A DNA stretch of 53,007 nt, from contig JACUUX010000016.1 in the NCBI GenBank assembly GCA_014859105.1, positions 1-53,007 of the forward strand, given 5' to 3'. Source of the DNA: Nitrospirota bacterium. GTDB lineage: Bacteria > Nitrospirota > Thermodesulfovibrionia > Thermodesulfovibrionales > SM23-35. Below, piece by piece: positions 31,058 through 39,018 of this stretch (its first letter is position 1; each line of letters opens with the position of its first letter). A model generated the notes under the pieces. It saw only the letters and a program-made list of their open reading frames with translations, was not told where the DNA came from and made no database searches. The translations under genes and the position numbers were made by a program.

Positions 31058-31297
31058 TGCTTACCTCCTCCTATAAACTCAAGGACACTACTCCTCGAGC
31101 TTTTTAACTCATCAATCTGTTTTGATGTCCACTTCCACTTACGCCTGGTCATCGCGTGCGTCCGCTTTTCATTCATCTCATTTCTCACTTTCCTAATTCC
31201 TATGACCTTCTATTCCAATATTTTTTGAGATCTTAAATATCATTAGTAAGTATTTATTCATGTACGTATTTATATGTAGTGTCATTTATCTCTTTCA

Positions 31298-32044
31298 CTA
31301 TGGGTCATTTGTCACCTTTAAAACTGCCTCTCTTGGTGGTTTAGGAATCGGGAATATTCGCCTCACCTCAGTAGCCTTTCCTTCCCATCTGCGAGGTGTA
31401 CCTGGCCTATATTCAATCAGGCCGTAAGCTGACAACTCCTCAAGAGCAGGTCTTACATATTTTTTTGATATCCCGGCAAACCTTGCGATTTCCACATGGT
31501 TCTCATAAATAACACTTCCTGGTTTCAATCCTTTACGTTTTTCCAATTCCGGAAGGGCGACCCAATATACAAGCTTACTCTTATTGCTGAGGATCAACTG
31601 CCAGTGGTACGTAAAGAAAAGTCTGAAATTAATTTTATAAACTCTGGAGAGCCCTTTTGAAAAGATACACAGGTCCTGTCCTATACAAAACTCTTTGAGA
31701 AAGGCATAGCGGCAACTATAATTGTATTTTCTTCTTATCGCGGTATTGATTGTTGAGAATATGGCAGACTGTCTTAGAGGTGGATTATTCAGCCTGTTCC
31801 ATTCGAGCAATTCATGTTCGATTCTATTCCTTTCAAATCCTAACTTTACAAATTCACTTGCAAGGATTGCGCTGATTGAGCTTCTGTCTGGTATCCCGCC
31901 CTCTTCAAACCCAGTCTTAATCATGGTTGCGATACATGGCCTAATTGCTTTCGGATTAATAAATAAGTCATTGGAGACTTCACCCTGTGCCAATAATCCT
32001 CTGAGCGATGCATCTATGGCGTTTGTGGCATATCCTTTTGCCAT
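31298..32044 (-). CDS. Replication-associated protein with winged helix (putative)
   Basis: A 248-residue protein. The middle contains a Cys-rich segment (NYSCRYAFLKEFCIGQDLCIF, about 110-130) resembling the zinc or Fe-S patches of phage and plasmid primase/replication proteins. The C-terminal part (about 170-225) is a winged-helix pattern: NHVEIARFAGISKKYVRPALEELSAYGLIEYRPGTPRRWEG. It may be the replication protein of element 2, but the family was not identified with certainty. It overlaps the next upstream gene by 31 bp. Confidence 0.55.
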   Translation of the reverse strand: MAKGYATNAIDASLRGLLAQGEVSNDLFINPKAIRPCIATMIKTGFEEGGIPDRSSISAILASEFVKLGFERNRIEHELLEWNRLNNPPLRQSAIFSTINTAIRRKYNYSCRYAFLKEFCIGQDLCIFSKGLSRVYKINFRLFFTYHWQLILSNKSKLVYWVALPELEKRKGLKPGSVIYENHVEIARFAGISKKYVRPALEELSAYGLIEYRPGTPRRWEGKATEVRRIFPIPKPPREAVLKVTNDP

Positions 32045-32307
32045 AGATTATCTTTTTCCTTTCTCATACTGTGAATCTGACTTTTTAAAGTCTTTATTGC
32101 AAAGGCAAACCTTGCCGCTTCCACAACAGCCCCATCGTTATAATCGGCAAGCGCATGTAACAGATCATCGGACTGAGTGAAAACAAAGACAATCTTGCCG
32201 CTTTGATCAGCAAGTCTTGGAACGTATCCCCTGAGGGTCAGGAAACCGGCTTGGTAGGCATCTAAAGTGGTATAGACCTTTTCAGCTTGTTCATTATTCT
32301 TTCTCAT
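32014..32307 (-). CDS. DUF5659-like small protein
   Basis: A 97-residue protein with the pattern TLDAYQAGFLTLRGYVPRLADQSGKIVFVFTQSDDLLHALADYNDGAVVEAARFAFAIKTLK. It resembles a small mobile-element protein family (DUF5659 type) of unknown function that is common in islands next to replication or regulation genes. First gene of a short unit with the putative replication protein. Confidence 0.65.
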   Translation of the reverse strand: MRKNNEQAEKVYTTLDAYQAGFLTLRGYVPRLADQSGKIVFVFTQSDDLLHALADYNDGAVVEAARFAFAIKTLKSQIHSMRKEKDNLWQKDMPQTP

Positions 32308-32396
32308 GCCTTGATTTTGGCATAAGGAAGATTAAGTGTCACGAAAGATAAAAGGGGGAAGTTAAAAAAAATAAAGGGGGATGTTTATTTTACGGA

Positions 32397-33284
32397 TTAT
32401 AGATATTTCTTATAACCACCTTCTATCAGAACTAATGCATTTTTATAATAGTTTTCAATATTTTTAAGGTCAAATAAACTCTTATATTCCGGATAAACAG
32501 TTATCAAGATTTCTGATATTTCAGAATAGCTCATCTCCTCCTTTACTAAGTCATAAACTATTAGGTAATATTTCCATTTTTCGTCTCGTCGTCTACTTTT
32601 CTTTGGCTTCAAGTAGTCCTTAATAGTAGGTATGAATTTTTTTTCAATATCACTAATCTTTGCATCTTTTCGTATGCCAACATAAATGGTATCTTCGGGA
32701 ATATCTGATGGTGAGAGAAAAAGAAGGACTGATAAAGGCGAAGGCAACACCCAATCAGGTATTTTTTTTAGGTCATCGTAACTTTTGCACTTTAAATAAG
32801 ATAGTCCATTTATCGTTGGACTACACCTTAACCTGAAATATCCAAGTGCGGGGTCCGGGATCCCATGAAACCAACAGCTATGCCACCTCTCGAAACAATA
32901 GATAAAGTAGCCGTACCTTATCAGGGGGGATGAATTGGTGGGCAGAGATATGCCCTTTTTTTGACATTCTTCGCACAGGAGAGTATAGTCATCATGTTCC
33001 TGAGTCTTGTAAGGCATTTTCAGAGGTATTAACCCTATATCTTCAATTTCAGCGGTGAAATCAGAATATGCCTTACGCTCTGTGTCATAGTCGACTGGCT
33101 GGCCTTCTCTTTCAATGCTTATAAAGTGACATATTTTAGAATAAAGGCTTTGATACGCTTCGGATCTCCTTATAAATTCCCACATCCACCCTACTAACGG
33201 CAGATTATCCATATATTCATAATCGGTAGAATTGAACTTTGTTATTTGTCTCTCTTTCTTTTTTTCTTTTTTCTTTTTCATCAA
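32397..33284 (-). CDS. Island protein with DUF6499-like N-terminus
   Basis: A 295-residue protein. After a Lys-rich start, LPLVGWMWEFIRRSEAYQSLYSKI matches the WxWEFxRRxxxYxxxY pattern of DUF6499 regulators found in integrative elements. A CEEC-like segment (LCEECQKKG) and an HTH-like C-terminal part (SEISEILITVYPEYKSLFDLKNIENYYKNALVLI) follow. Probably a DNA-binding regulator. It is preceded by a folded leader region at 33311-33366. Confidence 0.55.
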   Translation of the reverse strand: MMKKKKEKKKERQITKFNSTDYEYMDNLPLVGWMWEFIRRSEAYQSLYSKICHFISIEREGQPVDYDTERKAYSDFTAEIEDIGLIPLKMPYKTQEHDDYTLLCEECQKKGISLPTNSSPLIRYGYFIYCFERWHSCWFHGIPDPALGYFRLRCSPTINGLSYLKCKSYDDLKKIPDWVLPSPLSVLLFLSPSDIPEDTIYVGIRKDAKISDIEKKFIPTIKDYLKPKKSRRRDEKWKYYLIVYDLVKEEMSYSEISEILITVYPEYKSLFDLKNIENYYKNALVLIEGGYKKYL

Positions 33285-33310
33285 CCACTCTCCTCATGGC
33301 CTCCTAAAAC

Positions 33311-33366
33311 TCAGGGGATCGGCTGAGGAGAACAGCCTCTTTCGCCTCCGGAAGGCTATCCCCTGA
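33311..33366. other. Compact three-way-junction RNA/DNA fold
   Basis: TCAGGGGAT (33311-33319) pairs perfectly with ATCCCCTGA (33358-33366). The enclosed 38 nt form two small hairpins: GGCTG/CAGCC with a 7-nt loop, and GCCT/AGGC around CCGGA. It lies between the truncated methylase-type gene and the DUF6499-like gene. It does not match any riboswitch or ribozyme consensus I could test by eye. It may be a terminator, a structured leader or a palindromic repeat. Confidence 0.4.
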
Positions 33367-33378
33367 CCTTATTATAAC

Positions 33379-33663
33379 TCAGTGACGGGGGATCTCTTTA
33401 TTTTTTGCCTCCTGAATCGTCTCCTTAATCTTTTCTGGATGGTCCACAAGGGTCTGTGCCTCATGGGATTGCTTCTTGGTTATGCCTTCGGGCAAATCTT
33501 TCCTTTTCATGGTTCCCCTACCAGAACTATGAAAATCAGGAATCTTCTTCAGCAATTCCCCCAGCTTAGCCTCTGCGTATAGCAGGGCATCACCCATGCG
33601 CTGACCATCCCAAAATGCCGCATTCTCCCTGACTCTGCTCGGGAGAATGACGAGCTTACACAC
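33379..33663 (-). pseudogene. Fragment of a phage-type DNA methyltransferase/ParB-like protein
   Basis: The 94-residue frame contains AEAKLGELLKKIPDF, then LPEGITKKQSHEAQTLVDHPEKI and IQEAKNKEIPRH. This is the N-terminal helper region found before the catalytic domain in many phage-encoded N6-adenine methyltransferase and ParB-like proteins. The upstream part of that region is degraded and the catalytic domain is missing, so it is a remnant. Its start is not convincing. Confidence 0.55.
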
Positions 33664-33707
33664 GGCGAAGCGGTCAGCGTAGAGCGATCAGTTATGTTGC
33701 GCGGAAT

Positions 33708-34628
33708 TCACACTTCCGGTTCAATCGGTTTCTCTTGCAAGCAGCCATTGCTTTCTTTTAGACATGAAAGTGAAGATCTGACTGATTCGAGGCAGCTTTC
33801 CCACCAGTTGCCTGTTTCACCATTGCCAATATGAACTTGCACTGTCTTGTAGAAACATCTTTGATGATTTGCCTGAACCTGCCAAAACCATTGAGGACCT
33901 TTACGTTCAGCGGCAATCAACAATACTCTTACTCCCAGCGACGCTGCAATGTGGGTTGTCGTCGTTGAGATCGTCACTAAGCAATCAAGTTGGCTTATTT
34001 CTTTGACCACGGTGTCAAGAGAACTCTCGCTCTTTGTATCCAACACGTCCTCCGGAACAACAATCGCCCCAAACTTACGAAGAAGGCCATCAGGGTCAGC
34101 GATTTTAAGATTGCGCTGAAGTGAGACGAATTCTCCTTTTATGCCGTCAAGGATACCTATGAACTGTTTCAAAGGGACCGATTTTTGGTTAATAGGGCGG
34201 TTGTTGCTGATGCTTGCCCAAGCGATACCGATTCGTGGGTGGCGGTCGATTGTTTTAGAACGCTGACCTACCGGGCCGAGTGGGATGAATGGTTTCTCCA
34301 TGAGGTTACCAGTCAGGGCATGTCTCAGGATCGCAAGAGGGGGCCTTCCTTTTTTTCCCTGCAGCGCGTCAAAGACGGGATCTTTCTTCAGGATTGAACA
34401 AACCTGCCAATCGGCATACACCTTGACCGGAAACCCCAGATTGACGGCTTCCCTCTTTAGCAACGATGCCACGAGCAATTCTTCTCCCCAACCTCTGGCG
34501 CCGGGAAATCCAAGGAAGAACGGTCCTTTGAGGTCTGTTCGGTCGTCGTGCCATTGAGGATCTTGATTGAGCTTGTCGAGGCCGGACTCGAAGTGTCCAT
34601 TGGCCAGTTCCCGAAAAGCATCATTCAT
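33708..34628 (-). CDS. Glycosyltransferase-like protein (GT9/GT41-type C-terminal fold)
   Basis: A 306-residue protein. The second half reads RHPRIGIAWASISNNRPINQKSVPLKQF, FVSLQRNL, LDCLVTISTTTTHIAASLGVRVLLI and GPQWFWQ. This resembles the C-terminal nucleotide-sugar-binding half of TPR-linked or heptosyltransferase-like proteins. No TPR region remains, although the beginning (LANGHFESGLDKLNQDPQW) could be the last unit of one. It is isolated among defence genes and looks more GC-rich than its neighbours, so it may be independently acquired cargo or a truncated gene. Function uncertain. Confidence 0.6.
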   Translation of the reverse strand: MNDAFRELANGHFESGLDKLNQDPQWHDDRTDLKGPFFLGFPGARGWGEELLVASLLKREAVNLGFPVKVYADWQVCSILKKDPVFDALQGKKGRPPLAILRHALTGNLMEKPFIPLGPVGQRSKTIDRHPRIGIAWASISNNRPINQKSVPLKQFIGILDGIKGEFVSLQRNLKIADPDGLLRKFGAIVVPEDVLDTKSESSLDTVVKEISQLDCLVTISTTTTHIAASLGVRVLLIAAERKGPQWFWQVQANHQRCFYKTVQVHIGNGETGNWWESCLESVRSSLSCLKESNGCLQEKPIEPEV

Positions 34629-34659
34629 AGAGTCAGTATAAAGATTCTTAAATCAATTG

Positions 34660-35601
34660 CTACGCAAGCCACATGCTTTGCCCTTCAACAAAAGTTCCAT
34701 TAGCTGGCTGTAATCTATCAAGCTCATTTTGTAATTTTTTTCCACTTTGAGAAAGTGCGATTAACCTATCATTATCCATTGAAACAAATTCTAATAAACA
34801 TAATCTGGTTATTTCATGTAAGCGTCCAAATCTGGTATTTTTCCCATTGAAACTTTTTTCATCAGGTGAAATATCCCAAATCCCGTGGGCGAGATTATTC
34901 CTTCCTGTTTCATATTCTTTTTTTAACCAATTTTTTATTGAGCCATCATGGTCAAATCGTGACAAGAACGATGCTACTCTCGAAGAAAGCATTTCTGCTT
35001 TATTCCCTTTAGGAGAAAAAAGAGATTCAAGAATGACAAAAAGTGTTAAATAACACATTTGGTAAGAGATTGAAAAACCACATGTAACCTGTGAAAAGAG
35101 TACAATTGCATTTCTAAGGTTCTTGAATCTATCATTAGAACAATTAATCAAAGCAGTCAAAATATCCTTGCTTAGGTTGATATCATTAAATGAATAACGT
35201 GCTTTTTCATTTGGTTGCCATGGAGTTCTCAAGTTAAATAAAGAAGGATTTCTTATTAATTCACTATCGGCACTTAATTCGAATTGGCCTGAAATATGTA
35301 TTCCTATAGGTGCTCTCAACCGAAGGGCTGTTATAAAATAAAAAAATAGATTATTTCTTTTAATTCTTAAGTAAGGTTCTTCAGAAATTGGACTGTGTAA
35401 GCAACAGTGAGTAAATCCCATACCGGTTTCATACCCTGGCAAGACAAAACAAGACAAGGACAAGGGTGCTTTTGCAAGAATTTCTCTATGGATTTCGTCT
35501 AAGTAAAGACCTGGAGTAATTTTTATAGGCAAATCCTTATCATACTCATAAGGGAGATGACTAAAAAGCAGTAAAACATCGCCTACCTGAGCTCTTGTCA
35601 T
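34660..35601 (-). CDS. HEPN-domain protein, ApeA-like (putative defence protein)
   Basis: A 313-residue protein. The first 150 residues are beta-rich with no recognised family. The C-terminal half is helical and includes LTLFVILESLFSP and WLKKEYETGRNNLAHG. The last element gives R-N-N-L-A-H, an Rx4H motif as in HEPN ribonucleases, at about residue 235. The order (variable N-terminal domain, then an Apea-type HEPN) fits stand-alone abortive-infection RNases such as ApeA, but identification is by pattern only. It stands alone in the defence island; the gap 35602-36009 downstream of its promoter holds repeats only. Confidence 0.55.
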   Translation of the reverse strand: MTRAQVGDVLLLFSHLPYEYDKDLPIKITPGLYLDEIHREILAKAPLSLSCFVLPGYETGMGFTHCCLHSPISEEPYLRIKRNNLFFYFITALRLRAPIGIHISGQFELSADSELIRNPSLFNLRTPWQPNEKARYSFNDINLSKDILTALINCSNDRFKNLRNAIVLFSQVTCGFSISYQMCYLTLFVILESLFSPKGNKAEMLSSRVASFLSRFDHDGSIKNWLKKEYETGRNNLAHGIWDISPDEKSFNGKNTRFGRLHEITRLCLLEFVSMDNDRLIALSQSGKKLQNELDRLQPANGTFVEGQSMWLA

Positions 35602-35876
35602 AAGTATCTTATCCTCCTTTTTCTTTGAATATCGATGGTTCTAATATATAATATTTTATCGAATTGGAGGACACAAGAGTTCAGTAAGGACCGCTCTAAA
35701 CAGGACTTTCCTAATTTATAGGTAAATGATATTTATTCCCCCAAGAAACTTTTGCGATAAAAGTAAAATGTCAGAACCCTGACCGCCGGGATGGAAAAGA
35801 CGCTGTCTATAAAACCTCTGTAAATTTCCAGCCCGGGATTACTTGATGAATAAGACTTTTCAGAGTAGAAATTTAG

Positions 35877-35946
35877 TGTCCATTAAACACATGTTTTGTG
35901 GACAGTATATAAAGACAGGGTGAACACATAGGTTCGCCCTGTCTTT
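35877..35946. terminator. Hairpin pair: TGTCCA repeat and terminator-like stem
   Basis: AAAGACAGGG...CCCTGTCTTTT (35911-35946, loop ACATA) is a long, nearly perfect stem with T-runs on both strands, so a bidirectional terminator is likely. Just before it, TGTCCA and TGGACA (35879-35904) form a smaller inverted pair of the same kind as the TTTATGGACAG repeats at 48394-48500. Confidence 0.6.
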
Positions 35947-36009
35947 TATCGTGGTTGTTTTTATCAGAGCGGCCACTTAGGGCGGACCCTACATAAAAAT
36001 ATTTTTTAT

Positions 36010-36183
36010 TTTTTCCCCTCCACAATCTCAATCTCCTCAAGGGTGAGGCCGTAGAGGTCATAAACATTTTGTCGATTTCCCGTTCAAGGGCGGAGGTATC
36101 GGCGTTGGGTCTTTCTTTTTGGCAGCGAGGATTTGATGAACGAGGGCGATGAAGGGCTGGCTGTTGAAGAGTTGCTGACTCAT
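36010..36183 (-). pseudogene. Remnant of a second Eco57I-type methylase C-terminus
   Basis: The minus strand reads FIALVHQILAAKKKDP, then ADTSALEREIDKM, then YDLYGLTLEEIEIVEG, separated by single-base losses. It closely matches the end of the intact methylase at 41444-44959 (QPLISLVDQILAAKQKDPNADTSALEREIDKMVYDLYGLTPEEIEIVEG). A further scrap of the same sequence (CCCCTCAACAATCTCAATCT type) follows at about 36865. These are leftovers of a duplicated or replaced methylase gene on either side of the MNT/HEPN pair. Confidence 0.8.
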
Positions 36184-36536
36184 TGAGAATTTTTTTTAGC
36201 TAAGTCATTCAGGATTTTTTCAGCAGATAACTTAATCTCAGGCAATCGTTCCTTTACAACTTTCCAGACAATCTCATAATTAATTCCAAAATAAAAATGG
36301 CTGATTTTATCCCGCATTTTTGCCATGTCGTGCCATGGCAACTCTTTGTATTTATTTCTGATGGCTATGGGTATGTTTTTTGTAGCTTCTCCTATAATCT
36401 CAATTTCATGAATAACAGCAGTTCTTGTTTTTTTGTCAGAGGAAAACGCTTCAAAGTTCATATCACCTACAAAGTTCTCTATGTCATTAATTGCCTCAAG
36501 AATATCTTTTACAAATAGAGAAAAATCACGTGTCAT
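36180..36536 (-). CDS. hepT: HEPN toxin of an MNT/HEPN pair
   Basis: A 118-residue helical protein of the HepT/DUF86 family. The catalytic RDKISHFYFG gives the Rx4HxY motif of HEPN ribonucleases at about 85. In characterised pairs the partner nucleotidyltransferase adds AMP to the tyrosine of this motif, neutralising the toxin. Its start overlaps the antitoxin stop (ATGA). Such pairs are common in defence islands and stabilise them. Confidence 0.9.
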   Translation of the reverse strand: MTRDFSLFVKDILEAINDIENFVGDMNFEAFSSDKKTRTAVIHEIEIIGEATKNIPIAIRNKYKELPWHDMAKMRDKISHFYFGINYEIVWKVVKERLPEIKLSAEKILNDLAKKNSQ

Positions 36537-36826
36537 ATATAAACTACCTCATTTAATATTTTATCCTTCAGTTCGGCTCTTAGTCCGCTTTTCTCTATCA
36601 GGTCAACTTTCTTTCTTAAAAGCTTTTGCAGCTTGTTTTCAAGTTCAATCAATTTCAGTAGATCCGGGAGTTCGGAATACTCAACAAGGATATCTATATC
36701 ACTTCTTTTTTTCTGTTCACCACGGACAACGGAGCCAAAGATGCCAATCTCCTTGACGTTATAATCCCTGACTACTTCTGCCTTATGTTTCTTCAGCGTT
36801 TTCTTAATTTCATTTAGTGTCTTCAT
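36533..36826 (-). CDS. mntA: MNT-type nucleotidyltransferase antitoxin
   Basis: A 97-residue minimal nucleotidyltransferase. IGIFGSVVRGEQKKRSDIDILVEY provides the GSxxRGE and DxD catalytic motifs (about 28-50), and a helical tail follows. It precedes hepT and is translationally coupled to it, as in the HepT/MntA systems in which the antitoxin AMPylates the toxin. It is first in a two-gene operon. Confidence 0.92.
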   Translation of the reverse strand: MKTLNEIKKTLKKHKAEVVRDYNVKEIGIFGSVVRGEQKKRSDIDILVEYSELPDLLKLIELENKLQKLLRKKVDLIEKSGLRAELKDKILNEVVYI

Positions 36827-36854
36827 TGTTTTCTCCCGCCCTTATTTTACAATT

Positions 36855-36960
36855 TATTTCTTCCCCTCAACAATCTCAATCTTCGTCCGCCGAATAATGT
36901 GACTGTCTTAATTCCCCTCTATCAAGAGGGGCGTAGGGGTGTGTTTGTTGCTTTTCATGA
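36855..36960. repeat. Methylase-tail scrap and a TCTATCAAGAGGGG palindromic repeat
   Basis: CCCCTCAACAATCTCAATC (about 36865-36883) repeats the 3' end of the methylase genes. It is followed by AATTCCCCTCTATCAAGAGGGG, a palindromic dispersed-repeat type. No gene is visible between the MNT gene and the radical SAM gene. Confidence 0.5.
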
Positions 36961-37009
36961 AATGTCGATGTTGGTGTCTGAGCTCGCAGTTGTTCCCTAT
37001 TTTTTCCGC

Positions 37010-38161
37010 CTATTCCAAACAGTTGCAATACAAACCGTTTATCGGCAGATTCAGGCTTTTCCAGATTTTGATATCCTCCTTGCACAGCGATATTTTTGCT
37101 TTTTTGTCATGCTTCATTATCGCATCAATGATTGTCTTAAACATCGCTAAACGATATTCGTCCGGATATCTTAGCTTAGTTCCATCACTAATCAGTCCGG
37201 AATTGATCTTTAAAAGGGGAGAATCAGGGAAGCGAGAACTAATATGTGAAACAAGTCCTTTCGATGGCCGATATTCACCGATAGTAATGCGTTCGGGTTT
37301 AACGTAGACAAATATTTTCTCAACAAGATCAACATAATCCTTTTTCCATGTTGAATAAAGGATAACAGGATCTATCCTTAAGCGTATTTCATAGCCGGCA
37401 TCCTGCAGCTTCTTTGCTGCCATTAATCTCGCCTCTGGAGAAGCAGTTCTATGTTCAAGTTGCTGATAAACCTTATCTGTGTTAACACTGAAAGACATTA
37501 TCGACCTACCCCCATGATCTAAATTCAATAAAGAATCAATGTTGTCACTTTTCGTAAGAAAAAGCAATTTTGTCTTGTAAGTTTCCTTTGCAGCAAACGG
37601 TATAAGTTCTTCTGCAAACCCTGTAATGTCCTCAACTGCCAAGGGGTCACATAATTCGCCAAGGTTCAAAACCCTGAGCATATCAGGGATATCTGACCGA
37701 TCAAAACTTATAATCTCCTTAAACATTTTTTCATAATTAACAAAATGCGTTGATATAGGCATGTTGCGGAAGGTGAGATAGAGGTAACAGTATTCACACC
37801 AGAAATTGCAGTTGTTATAAGCTGTTAATTTATAAAACTTTGCACATCTGCCGATTGGGTGCTGAAACTGTTCAACAAAAGGACTCGTACGATTTCTTAA
37901 TAGAAGAATTCCCCTTTCGGCTTGAAGTTTCTTAATTCCCCTTTTACCATCGAACGATGGAACTTTATCGAACCACTTTATTGGTAAATCTGCTTTCTTC
38001 GCTATTTTTTTAGACGTAAATTCATTACACTTTCCACTAATGGCCCATAGTTCAGAAACGAGGGGTTGTCTTTGTTCTTTATTCTCATAAGTGGCTACCT
38101 GTTCACCAATCTCCATATTGAATATCATTTTATTTGCCTTATAAAGATAATTTTTTGGCAT
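37010..38161 (-). CDS. SPL-like radical SAM protein
   Basis: A 383-residue protein with the radical SAM cluster motif CxxxCxxC at C118, C122 and C125 (NNCNFWCEYCYLY). The flanking sequence (KFYKLTAYNNC, ELCDPLAVEDITGF, RSIMSFSVNTDKVYQQLEHRTASPEARLMA, YEIRLRIDPVI) is typical of spore photoproduct lyase-like proteins. Those enzymes use a 4Fe-4S cluster and SAM to make a 5'-deoxyadenosyl radical. DNA repair is known for true SplB, but island-borne relatives have no known role. Its ATG overlaps the TcmP stop by one base (TAATG). It is the last gene of the five-gene operon. Confidence 0.85.
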   Translation of the reverse strand: MPKNYLYKANKMIFNMEIGEQVATYENKEQRQPLVSELWAISGKCNEFTSKKIAKKADLPIKWFDKVPSFDGKRGIKKLQAERGILLLRNRTSPFVEQFQHPIGRCAKFYKLTAYNNCNFWCEYCYLYLTFRNMPISTHFVNYEKMFKEIISFDRSDIPDMLRVLNLGELCDPLAVEDITGFAEELIPFAAKETYKTKLLFLTKSDNIDSLLNLDHGGRSIMSFSVNTDKVYQQLEHRTASPEARLMAAKKLQDAGYEIRLRIDPVILYSTWKKDYVDLVEKIFVYVKPERITIGEYRPSKGLVSHISSRFPDSPLLKINSGLISDGTKLRYPDEYRLAMFKTIIDAIMKHDKKAKISLCKEDIKIWKSLNLPINGLYCNCLE

Positions 38162-39018
38162 TATTTGCCTTTTTCATATTTCTTAAAAATATCTTTGACA
38201 ATATTATTTGCAACATCTTTTTGAGACGCAAAATACAAATAATAAAGAGGGCCATTCTTTACATTTGTCATCAGGATAGGTTCTGGTACATCATTAAAGC
38301 CACTCTCTATCAATCTTTTACGGAATTCTTTGGCAAGAGTCCGATAATTTTCGATTCTAATGTATTCTGTTTCTCCGAAAAGAGTTTTTTGCTCTTTATA
38401 TAAAATGTCTTTCCAACTTTCATCACCCCAAAAATCATTCATTCTTTTAATATCTTCCGGGTCGGCTTTATCGAAATCAGCAAAAAGTACATTTCTGTTC
38501 ATGTCCATTATTGGAAAATTGATAAAGATATCTATGGTTGCCAATTCAGCAGCTTTCTTTATTGTTTCCCATTTAAGATGTAACCCATATGGGTCAAGAA
38601 TGCATAATGCTCTTTTAAATGTGTCATAGCCAAGCATAGGAAAGATATCTTTAACAAGAACTTCATTGCAATCGCCATGATAAGGATGGATATTAGAGTT
38701 CTCTCTTGCAAGTTCAATAAAAACATCCGCTCTTTCTTCAGCAAGATCAATGAAAAAATATTCTGTAAAAGGAGGCTTGACCTCCAGAGCATTTAACGGC
38801 GAGCCAGGGACCATTTCCCCAGTTCTCCTGCTGATATGCTTGCCGGCACCCGCAAATGCATCAATATATACATACCCCTTGCACCATGACTGATTTTTCA
38901 TAATGCTCGTATATGCACAGGCGTATTTCTTGATTATCTCAAGCTTTATCTCGGACCAGAAACCGATTTGATCAAGTTTCATATTAACTCTATGTATATA
39001 TTTGCCATGTGTACGCAT
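38161..39018 (-). CDS. tcmP: Three-Cys-motif partner protein TcmP, Rossmann-fold
   Basis: A 285-residue protein. It has the hallmarks of a class I methyltransferase: YIDAFAGAGKH (motif I, about 52-61), FFIDLAEERADVF (about 88-100), HGDCNEV (about 114) and LDPYGLHLKW in the place of the DPPY motif (about 141-150). Proteins of this type are named TcmP because they occur beside a partner with a three-Cys (radical SAM-like) motif, exactly as here. The substrate is unknown. It overlaps both neighbours by one base (TAATG). An internal ATG 12 codons in is an alternative start. Confidence 0.85.
   Translation of the reverse strand: MRTHGKYIHRVNMKLDQIGFWSEIKLEIIKKYACAYTSIMKNQSWCKGYVYIDAFAGAGKHISRRTGEMVPGSPLNALEVKPPFTEYFFIDLAEERADVFIELARENSNIHPYHGDCNEVLVKDIFPMLGYDTFKRALCILDPYGLHLKWETIKKAAELATIDIFINFPIMDMNRNVLFADFDKADPEDIKRMNDFWGDESWKDILYKEQKTLFGETEYIRIENYRTLAKEFRKRLIESGFNDVPEPILMTNVKNGPLYYLYFASQKDVANNIVKDIFKKYEKGK

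Noticed and set aside
33660-33710. Integron attC-like site after the glycosyltransferase-like gene
   Set aside because: A GTTATG word is present, but the paired core sites and symmetrical arms of attC are missing and no integron integrase is encoded.
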